Of a stretch of 64,000 nucleotides of DNA, positions 58,163 through 64,000 are shown one piece after another (position 1 is the first letter of the stretch; every line of letters begins with the position of its first letter). The notes below the pieces were generated by a model. It worked only from the letters and a program-made list of their open reading frames with translations, searched no databases and was not told the origin of the DNA. Both the position numbers and the translations under genes were made by a program. This DNA comes from an uncultured Acidilobus sp. JCHS (GTDB taxonomy: Archaea; Thermoproteota; Thermoprotei_A; Sulfolobales; Acidilobaceae): assembly GCA_000495735.1 (NCBI GenBank), contig AYMD01000002.1, forward strand, positions 271,793 through 335,792, read 5' to 3'.

Positions 58163-59040
58163 CCCTGCGAGACCTTTCTGTAGAGCTCTATCAAGGCCGA
58201 GACGTCAAGGTCCCCGAGGCCGAGGCCCTCCGCCATCCTATAGAGGCTTGAGACAAGCGACGTGAGGGGCAGAGGCACCTTAAGCCTCTGGGCCTCCCTC
58301 ACCATTATCTCTGCGTCCTTTCTCATGTGTTTAAGCGCGAACTGGACGCTGTAGTCAGAGCTCAGCATCTTTGGGACCTTAAGCGAGCTACTGGGCGACC
58401 TAGTCCCACTGATGTTAAGGAACAGGTCTGTAATTTGCTCAGGCGAGAGCCCGGCCCTCTGGGCGAAGTTAATGGCCTCGGCGAGCCCGTTTATGAAGGC
58501 AGCGAGCATCATGTTGCCAGCCAGCTTCATGTAGAGGCCGAAGCCGTTAGGACCTACGTAGAGGACTCTTCCCGCCGTGGCGCTCAGTATGGGCTCTATT
58601 TCAGGGTACCGCTCTCGGGGCCCTCCTACAAGCACTGTTATCCTCTTCTGCTCGACGTCAACAGAGGTACCCATTATAGGCGCGTCGAACATGACCCCTC
58701 CGGCCTCTGAGACCTTGGCGGCCAGCGAGACGCTGGTCGTAGGCGATATTGTTGACATCTCGATAATGACCTTGCCCTTTATGTGTGGGAGAAGGGCCTC
58801 TATAACTGAGCTGACGGCAGCGTCGTCCGACAGCACTGTAATTATGTAATTCACGTCTGCAGCGAGCTCGGCTGGCGACGAGTGGACCTTTACGTCAGGG
58901 TGCTTCGCATGGAAGTCCTCGGCCTTGGCCCTGGACCTGTTATAAACACCTGTCAAAAGCCCCGCCCTGTAGAGGTTTTCGGCTATCCTTGAGCCCATGA
59001 GGCCCAGGCCTATAACCCCAACCCTGGTCATAGTGGCCAT
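58159..59040 (-). CDS. 3-hydroxyisobutyrate dehydrogenase-type beta-hydroxyacid dehydrogenase
   Basis: A 293-residue NAD(P)-dependent dehydrogenase. The cofactor motif is VIGLGLMGSRIAENL, with RSRAKAEDF after it (Arg suggests NADP). The substrate loop is DAPIMGTSVDVEQKR, and the catalytic Lys is in MKLAGNMMLAAFINGLAEA. Substrate could be hydroxyisobutyrate, tartronate semialdehyde or succinic semialdehyde. Start is probably the ATG at 59034 (MTRVGVIG) or 59040. Confidence 0.88.
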   Translation of the reverse strand: MATMTRVGVIGLGLMGSRIAENLYRAGLLTGVYNRSRAKAEDFHAKHPDVKVHSSPAELAADVNYIITVLSDDAAVSSVIEALLPHIKGKVIIEMSTISPTTSVSLAAKVSEAGGVMFDAPIMGTSVDVEQKRITVLVGGPRERYPEIEPILSATAGRVLYVGPNGFGLYMKLAGNMMLAAFINGLAEAINFAQRAGLSPEQITDLFLNISGTRSPSSSLKVPKMLSSDYSVQFALKHMRKDAEIMVREAQRLKVPLPLTSLVSSLYRMAEGLGLGDLDVSALIELYRKVSQG

Positions 59041-59163
59041 CCTGATCTAAACAGCGTAATTGCCATTATAAGAGCTAGCCTTTACGCGCAACGCTGATCT
59101 AACAAGCAGTGCGCCAATCACGAACAACGGTCTGTGTCAGGCCACCCCTGCACATATGTGGGC

Positions 59164-59673
59164 CTAACACCTTAGGCCCTGGGACCGCGCGCACTGGGAG
59201 AGAGAGTCGAGGACCGTCTTAACTTTAGGAACTAGCCTTCTGGCCGCCTGAAGCATTAAGTAGGCGTCCTTAGCGAGCTGCTCAGGGCTTAGAGGGCCGC
59301 TGAACGTAGCGCCCTCCAGCCTGACCCTGTAAGAGTCCTGGAATATTCCCAGGCCGAAGTCCTTGTCGCTGACCATGAACTGACCAGGACTCTCCACTAT
59401 TGATATGGCGTTGGTCCCCACTTTCCACACCTTCAGCGAGCCCTCCTCCTTCATGTAGTAAGTCCCGCCGCAGCTCGTCGCGCACAGCGTTGAGCCCCCT
59501 GCCTGGACGCAGTTGCCCTTAGATGACGAGATGCACTCGACGTACTTTACTATCCTCTCCACAGCGTCGCTCAGCTCCGTAACCTCTGATATAACCGATG
59601 AAACCTGTAGAGCTGCTGCCTCCTTTCTGAGCCCCCTTGATACCTCCTCTAACTTCCTTACTGCGGTGCTCAA
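59164..59673 (-). CDS. Unrecognised cysteine-containing protein (divergent pair, left)
   Basis: A 169-residue protein. An N-terminal helical region (1-45) leads to a segment with several cysteines (VECISSSKGNCVQAGG and LCATSCGGTYYM), then a beta region and a helical C-terminus with CARSQGLRC. Six cysteines with this spacing could bind a metal or form disulfides. TTG start. No family recognised. Confidence 0.55.
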   Translation of the reverse strand: MSTAVRKLEEVSRGLRKEAAALQVSSVISEVTELSDAVERIVKYVECISSSKGNCVQAGGSTLCATSCGGTYYMKEEGSLKVWKVGTNAISIVESPGQFMVSDKDFGLGIFQDSYRVRLEGATFSGPLSPEQLAKDAYLMLQAARRLVPKVKTVLDSLSQCARSQGLRC

Positions 59674-59707
59674 GGTCCTCGTCGCCTAGGCCTGAGTCCA
59701 TAGACGG

Positions 59708-59716
59708 ATTTTAAAG
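59708..59716. promoter_or_regulatory. Shared ATTTTAAAG box for the divergent cysteine-containing pair
   Basis: Element centred at 59712 is 39 bp from the minus-strand TTG (59673) and 24-33 bp from plus-strand ATG candidates (59736, 59745). Confidence 0.5.
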
Positions 59717-59735
59717 CTAAACCCGACCAAGGGTG

Positions 59736-60113
59736 ATGAGCGGTATGAGCTGTCCATGCGAAGGCAGTACAGGCGTTAGTTTAGCCATATGTCTTGCCCC
59801 TCCGCCAGGCGACTATGAGGTCGTGATGCCGTTAGGCAGAGGCAGGGAGCTCGTCCTGAACTCAACGGGTATTTACATAAGGTCCCTCTCCATGGATGAC
59901 TTCCTCCCCTTCCTGAGGACTCAGTCCATGAGGATCGGTGAGGAAACCGTTACAAGGCTGGGGGTTAACGCTGACAGGCTCCTCTGCGAGTCTGTTAGAG
60001 GGCTGCTAGAGGCGGCCAAGCATGGCTCACTCAGGGCCTCCGAGATCCTTAAGAGGTGCCGAAACCTGGTGAACTCCCTCCTAGCCAGCTGTGGTGGTGA
60101 CCTGAGAAGTTGA
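59736..60113 (+). CDS. Unrecognised cysteine-containing protein (divergent pair, right)
   Basis: A 125-residue protein beginning MSGMSCPCEGSTG (CxC), with further cysteines at CLAPPPGDY, LLCESV, KRCRN and ASCGG. It shares a promoter with the divergent cysteine-containing gene, so a joint function is possible. Middle part GRELVLNSTGIYIRSLSMDDFLPFL is mixed alpha/beta. No family recognised. Confidence 0.55.
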   Translation: MSGMSCPCEGSTGVSLAICLAPPPGDYEVVMPLGRGRELVLNSTGIYIRSLSMDDFLPFLRTQSMRIGEETVTRLGVNADRLLCESVRGLLEAAKHGSLRASEILKRCRNLVNSLLASCGGDLRS

Positions 60114-60172
60114 TAACAAGCAAATAGCAACACTTTAATTTAAATTGTCGCCTCTGCCGATGGGCGTAAGTT

Positions 60173-61402
60173 ATGGAGCTCGAGCTCTCTACCGATGAGA
60201 GGTTGTTCAAGCAGTCCGTTCACGAGTTCCTCTCCAAGGAGCTTGCGCCCATTTGGGACGACATGGACTCCAAGAGGTCGATACCGACTGAGCTGATACA
60301 CAAGATGGGCGAACAGGGCCTCTTCGCAATACCTGTGCCCGAGGAATACGGAGGTCAAGGGGGCTCGTTCTTCACGGCCGCCCTGGCCGTAGAGGAGGTC
60401 GCCTACAACGACCCTGCCGTCGCGACGGCCGTCTTCACGTTGCTCAACAACGCCTGGCCCTACATACTTTACCTTTACGGCTCTGAGGAGGCCAAGCAGG
60501 AGATCCTGCCCAAGGTGGGCAGGGGCAGGGCCTTCTTCGGCATAGCCTCAACAGAGCCGAGCGGCGGCAGCGACGTAGCTGGCGAGAGGACATATGCTGT
60601 CGCTGAAGGCGGAGCCTACAAGGTCACGGGCGAGAAGGTCTACATAAGCGGCGTCAGGGAGGCCATGGAGCAGCTTGAGCTGGGCGGCTGGTACCTGATA
60701 GCAAGGACGGCGCCGCCTGAGACAGGTCACAGGGGGCTCACGGGCTTTGCCTTCATAGGGAACAGGAACGGCGAGAGGCCCGCGGGCTTTGAGTACTCCA
60801 TACTTAACACGATAGGTAGGCACGCGATATCGACCGGCATACTGAGGCTCAAGGAGACGCCAATAGAGGGGAAGTACGTTGTGGGCCAGGTGGGCAGAGG
60901 GTTCTACGTGGCCATGGAGGGTTTCTCGTTGGCTAGGGTCTTGGTCAGCGCGGCCAACGTAGGGGCTGCCCAGTGGGCCCTCGAAACCGCGGTGAAGTAC
61001 TCAAGGGACAGGAGATTGTTCGGGGACAGGCCCATAGCGTCGTTCCAGGGCGTGAGCTTCCCGATAGCAGAGGTCGCGGCCAGGCTTGAAGCCGCTAGGC
61101 TCCTCGTTTACAAGGCTGCCCAAGTAGCGGACAGGATATACATAAAGAAGGAGCCAGGGCTAAGGCCTCATGACCTCGACTACTGGGCTGCGGCTGCCAA
61201 GATGATGGCTGTGGAGACAGCCCTTACAGCTGCTGAGGTCATGATGAGGACTTACGGGGCCCTTTCATACACCGAGGAGGCTAACGTGTTCAGGAACCTG
61301 CTGGGCGTGCTCTCCTACTATGTCGGAGCTGAGGGGACGCAGAACATCATGAGGTACATAGTGGCCCGCGAGCTCATAGGCAGGGACTACGTAAAGGGCT
61401 AA
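60173..61402 (+). CDS. Acyl-CoA dehydrogenase
   Basis: A 409-residue FAD enzyme. It shows IPVPEEYGGQGGSF, IASTEPSGGSDVAG (FAD/substrate), YSRDRRLFGDRPIASFQ, and MMRTYGALSYTEEANVFRNL at the C-terminal active-site end. It oxidises acyl-CoA to enoyl-CoA, the step before the fused hydratase/dehydrogenase. Electron-transfer flavoprotein is not in the window. TATA ACTTTAATTTA near 60137; ATG at 60173. Confidence 0.93.
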   Translation: MELELSTDERLFKQSVHEFLSKELAPIWDDMDSKRSIPTELIHKMGEQGLFAIPVPEEYGGQGGSFFTAALAVEEVAYNDPAVATAVFTLLNNAWPYILYLYGSEEAKQEILPKVGRGRAFFGIASTEPSGGSDVAGERTYAVAEGGAYKVTGEKVYISGVREAMEQLELGGWYLIARTAPPETGHRGLTGFAFIGNRNGERPAGFEYSILNTIGRHAISTGILRLKETPIEGKYVVGQVGRGFYVAMEGFSLARVLVSAANVGAAQWALETAVKYSRDRRLFGDRPIASFQGVSFPIAEVAARLEAARLLVYKAAQVADRIYIKKEPGLRPHDLDYWAAAAKMMAVETALTAAEVMMRTYGALSYTEEANVFRNLLGVLSYYVGAEGTQNIMRYIVARELIGRDYVKG

Positions 61403-62559
61403 AGCGTTGTCATAAGCATTTCTAAGAGCCTCTGCTCGTCGATCTTGACGCCGCCTAGGCGGGTCCTCAGCCTCTCAGACACCACCGGGTTGCTGAACGC
61501 CCTCCTGACCGCCTCCCTTAGCACGTCCTTACCTATGCCGTAGTCCGAGAGCCTCTTCGTGAAGCCCACAGACCTCGTGAAGTCCGCCAGCGCCTTACTG
61601 GCAGCCTCAGGCGTGACCTCCGACAGGGAGGGGTCAAGGATCCTGATTATCTGCGACGATGTCTCAGGGGACGCCTGGTGGACCAGGGACACGAGGACGG
61701 GCCCTATTATTGCGAGCCCACAGCCGTGAGGGAGTGAGGGGGATATGCCGCTGAGGATGTTCTCTATCTGATGTATGATGTTTGTTGGGCTCAAGTCTAT
61801 AGCCACGCCCGCCAACATCGCCGCGTACATGAGCCAGTACCTGGGGGCCTCATCGTTGGGCCTCTCGACGGCAAGGGGTAGGTTATCCCTTATCCTCTTG
61901 ACGGCCTCCAGGGAGAAGGTCAGGACCAGGGGCGAGCTGCCTACCGTGGTGGCCGACTCATATGCGTGGTAAAGGGCGTCGAGCGTCGTGCAGATTACCT
62001 GCTCCTTAGGCATGCTAATGGTGTACCTAGGGTCATCAAAGGAGGCCTTAGGGTAGCAGACCTCGTTCCCAAGCTTGTCGCCCCTGGTTACGTCGGTCAG
62101 GTTAGCGTACCTGTTCACCTCAGAGCCAGTTCCGTGAGTTAGGTTGACGGCGAACAGCGGCAGACAGCTCGCGGCCTTTCTCCTTCCGTAGAGGTAGTCC
62201 AACGCTGTACCCCCGCTGCTGACGATCGCTGCGGCCACCTTAGCCGTGTCTATGGTGCTCCCGCCCCCTATCGCTATCAGGGCCTCTCCCCCATAGGAGG
62301 AGACCTGCCTGGCCAGGTCCTCAGCTAAAGATGAAGGCGGGTTTGAGACTATCCTGTCATATATTAAGTATTGAATTCCCAGCTCATTTAGGATCGACTC
62401 GACGTCCTTCAGGGCCCCGCTGGACTTAGCCCCTGCTCTGCCGGTTACAACAACTACCTTCTTATAGTCCTTCACGTAACTCCTCAGGGCCTCCTCAGAG
62501 CTAGGTCCAAAGTGGACCTTTACGCAGCCATAGGTCCACTCGAAGGGCTTCAGCGGCAA
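61399..62559 (-). CDS. Iron-containing alcohol dehydrogenase family protein
   Basis: A 386-residue group III dehydrogenase. NAD(P)-binding GGGSTIDTAKVAA and iron ligands in LDALYHAYES (Asp and His), IIHQIENILSG and LPHGCGLAI are present. Family members reduce aldehydes or oxidise alcohols or glycerol. Converges with acyl-CoA dehydrogenase (4-bp overlap). TTG start 35 bp from a box shared with tRNA-Gly. Confidence 0.88.
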   Translation of the reverse strand: MPLKPFEWTYGCVKVHFGPSSEEALRSYVKDYKKVVVVTGRAGAKSSGALKDVESILNELGIQYLIYDRIVSNPPSSLAEDLARQVSSYGGEALIAIGGGSTIDTAKVAAAIVSSGGTALDYLYGRRKAASCLPLFAVNLTHGTGSEVNRYANLTDVTRGDKLGNEVCYPKASFDDPRYTISMPKEQVICTTLDALYHAYESATTVGSSPLVLTFSLEAVKRIRDNLPLAVERPNDEAPRYWLMYAAMLAGVAIDLSPTNIIHQIENILSGISPSLPHGCGLAIIGPVLVSLVHQASPETSSQIIRILDPSLSEVTPEAASKALADFTRSVGFTKRLSDYGIGKDVLREAVRRAFSNPVVSERLRTRLGGVKIDEQRLLEMLMTTL

Positions 62560-62587
62560 CTTCTGCCTCCTCGTAACTTGGCCCAGC

Positions 62588-62600
62588 TTAACTTAATAAG
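62588..62600. promoter_or_regulatory. Shared TTAACTTAATAAG box for Fe-ADH and tRNA-Gly
   Basis: One A/T element centred near 62594 lies 35 bp from the minus-strand TTG (62559) and 33 bp from the tRNA 5' end (62627). Confidence 0.5.
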
Positions 62601-62626
62601 CTGGTCGCATAAAGCCTAACAACGGT

Positions 62627-62705
62627 GCGGCGGTAGTCTAGCCTGGACTAGGACGCCGGCCTGCCACGCCGGAGATCCCGGGTTCAAATCCCGGCCGCCG
62701 CACCA
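62627..62705 (+). tRNA. tRNA-Gly (GCC)
   Basis: Acceptor GCGGCGG/CCGCCGC, D-arm, anticodon stem CCGGC/GCCGG with loop CTGCCAC (GCC), T-arm CCGGG-TTCAAAT-CCCGG and encoded CCA. No intron. Confidence 0.96.
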
Positions 62706-62822
62706 CTCCATCACCAAAAGGTCTTCCGCCTACTTCCAAGTATAAAATGACCTTCAGAGACTTCATGGGCTAACCTATCAAATTATTAAACTTTAACGTC
62801 GTTAGAGGCTAAGGGAGAAGGT

Positions 62823-63170
62823 TTGGCAAGGAGAAGGAGGAAGAGAATTAAGCAGGTGAGGAGGGTCCGCAGGCCCTCAAGGTACTTCCAGTGCCCCCGC
62901 TGCGGCGCCATGACGCTGACAATAGATTTCAAGAAGCTAGACTCCGCGGACCACAAGCTGGCGATAGCCAGGTGCGGGACCTGCCACCTCTACTGTGAGC
63001 TTGAGGTCCCGGCGGTTTACGACAGGGTAGACGTGTATAACAGGATCTCGGACCTAGCCTACGAGGGCCGCCTGGACGAGTGCTCCAAGCCGTACCAGGA
63101 GCCGGAGGGTGAGGAGGCCGAGGAGCCTACGGAGGGTGAAGGCGAGGAAGGTCCTGAGGAAGGCCAGTAG
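62823..63170 (+). CDS. Elf1-like transcription elongation factor
   Basis: A 115-residue protein: a very basic N-terminus (MARRRRKRIKQVRRVRR), a zinc ribbon with CPRCG and CGTCHLYC, the motif VYDRVDVYNRISDLAYEG that matches Elf1 (PxDVYxxWIDxxE), and a long acidic tail. Eukaryotic Elf1 rides on elongating polymerase; TACK archaea have homologues. TTG start after GGGAGAAGG; TATA TTATTAAAC near 62787. Confidence 0.88.
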   Translation: MARRRRKRIKQVRRVRRPSRYFQCPRCGAMTLTIDFKKLDSADHKLAIARCGTCHLYCELEVPAVYDRVDVYNRISDLAYEGRLDECSKPYQEPEGEEAEEPTEGEGEEGPEEGQ

Positions 63171-63222
63171 CTTTTAACCCCTTCGTAACTCATTGTAAGC
63201 AAGCTAGCCGAGGATAGAGAGC

Positions 63223-63987
63223 TTGAGGGCAGGGAGAGTATTAACGTCGTTGTTGTCTGAGAGGGAGAAGAGGAAGCTTCACCTAACCCTCATAGATCCC
63301 GAGAAGTCGACTCCTGACGACGCTGAGGTCATAGCCAGGATGGCTGCCGAGGCCGAGTCCTCAGCTATATTGGTAGGAGGCTCTTTAGGGGTCTATGAGC
63401 CCAGGCTGTCAGATGTAGTGAAAGCCGCCAAGAGATCAGGCCTCCCCGTTATCCTCTTCCCGAGCAACATCAATGGGCTCACGCCTCACGCTGACGCCGT
63501 CTTCTTCATGACCCTCCTTAACAGTGACGATCCATACTACATAACGGGGGTTCAGGCGCAGGCGGCCCCTATAGTGCTCAAGATGAGGCTTGAGGTTATA
63601 CCCACAGCATATGTAATAGTCGGCCATGGAGGGGCCGCAGGCTATGTGGGGAGAGCAAGGCCCATACCATACGATAGACCTGACCTAGTGGCCGCCTACT
63701 CACTGGCTGGCGCCATGATGGGGGTTAACGTGATATACCTCGAAGCAGGAAGCGGGGCTCCAAGGCCCGTGCCCCCTGACGCCGTAAAGGCCGCGAGGAA
63801 GGCCCTTAACGAGTATGGCTACGACGGCCTCCTCATAGTCGGTGGTGGCATAAACACGCCGGAGGACGCTGTCAGGATAATTGAGTCAGGCGCTGACGGT
63901 ATAGTAAACGGGACGATCGTAGAGAGGGCCCCCTCGATGCTTCGCGGGATAGTTAGCGCCATTAGGTCCGCTAGCAACTATGCCTAG
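63223..63987 (+). CDS. Geranylgeranylglyceryl phosphate synthase
   Basis: A 254-residue TIM-barrel prenyltransferase that makes the first ether bond of archaeal lipids. LTLIDPEKSTP, ILVGGSLGVYE, ILFPSNINGLTPHADAVFFMTLLNS, YLEAGSGAPRPV and VGGGINTPEDA are the usual blocks. TTG start; TATA CTTTTAAC near 63174. Fits functionally with the mevalonate genes 5 kb upstream. Confidence 0.95.
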   Translation: MRAGRVLTSLLSEREKRKLHLTLIDPEKSTPDDAEVIARMAAEAESSAILVGGSLGVYEPRLSDVVKAAKRSGLPVILFPSNINGLTPHADAVFFMTLLNSDDPYYITGVQAQAAPIVLKMRLEVIPTAYVIVGHGGAAGYVGRARPIPYDRPDLVAAYSLAGAMMGVNVIYLEAGSGAPRPVPPDAVKAARKALNEYGYDGLLIVGGGINTPEDAVRIIESGADGIVNGTIVERAPSMLRGIVSAIRSASNYA

Positions 63988-64000
63988 CCAGGACCTCGCC

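Overview
The window reads as chromosome of a hyperthermophilic, probably acidophilic, high-GC crenarchaeon. An Acidilobus-like member of the Acidilobales/Desulfurococcales is my best guess, from gene content and codon style rather than from any search. Supporting signs are a Cren7 chromatin protein, an archaeal alpha-type ribosomal operon with rpoD and rpoN, paired crenarchaeal AdoMet/arginine decarboxylase homologues, a CTP-type riboflavin kinase, GGGP synthase, an archaeal mevalonate cluster, an Elf1-like factor, tRNAs with encoded CCA and introns, AGG/AGA arginine codons, many TTG/GTG starts, and TATA boxes about 26 bp before very short leaders. No insertion sequence, CRISPR array, rRNA or prophage was seen.

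Layout. 0-9.7 kb: single-gene units including a metallo-beta-lactamase, SSB, a SerK-like kinase, a CBS protein, a Mut7-C nuclease, an epimerase, a GNAT/N-succinylamino-acid-racemase pair, an aldo-keto reductase and malic enzyme. 9.7-10.7 kb: a 978-bp gene-free, repeat-rich stretch. 10.7-18.6 kb: cupin, a candidate C/D box RNA, ASCH protein, then a 1264-residue cell-surface sedolisin overlapping a PNGase A-like secreted protein, followed by a degenerate phosphodiesterase with a thioredoxin. 18.8-26.6 kb: polyamine decarboxylase homologues, MoaB, MTA phosphorylase, and an overlapping run ending in a threonine-synthase-like protein that has lost its PLP lysine and carries a winged helix. 26.5-31.6 kb: ribosomal/RNA polymerase operon. 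31.6-50 kb: proton pyrophosphatase, CitG-like protein, MFS carrier, tRNA-Ala, a membrane-protein module, heme O synthase, MoaA, glycerate kinase, RNA methyltransferases (including a Trm5-Taw3 wyosine pair), PriL, an MmgE/PrpD protein, a surface protein, RibK and a CoA-disulfide-reductase-like flavoprotein. 50-64 kb: DtdA, intron-containing tRNA-Gln and tRNA-Lys, the fused hydroxyacyl-CoA dehydrogenase/enoyl-CoA hydratase, Cren7, the isoprenoid cluster (HMG-CoA synthase, thiolase-like, DUF35, HMG-CoA reductase), acyl-CoA dehydrogenase, Fe-ADH, tRNA-Gly, Elf1-like and GGGP synthase.

How the parts fit. The physiology suggested is heterotrophic growth on proteins or peptides outside the cell (surface sedolisin plus deglycosidase-like partner) with acyl-CoA oxidation and malic enzyme inside. 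HMG-CoA synthase/reductase and GGGP synthase serve ether-lipid synthesis. The points most worth a second look are a completely cysteine-free thiolase inside the mevalonate operon, the PLP-dead regulator-like fusion, two genes (serK-like and moaA) whose conserved N-termini have no ATG/GTG/TTG start, the repeat-rich gap near 10 kb, tRNA oddities, and repeated use of one TATA box for two divergent genes.
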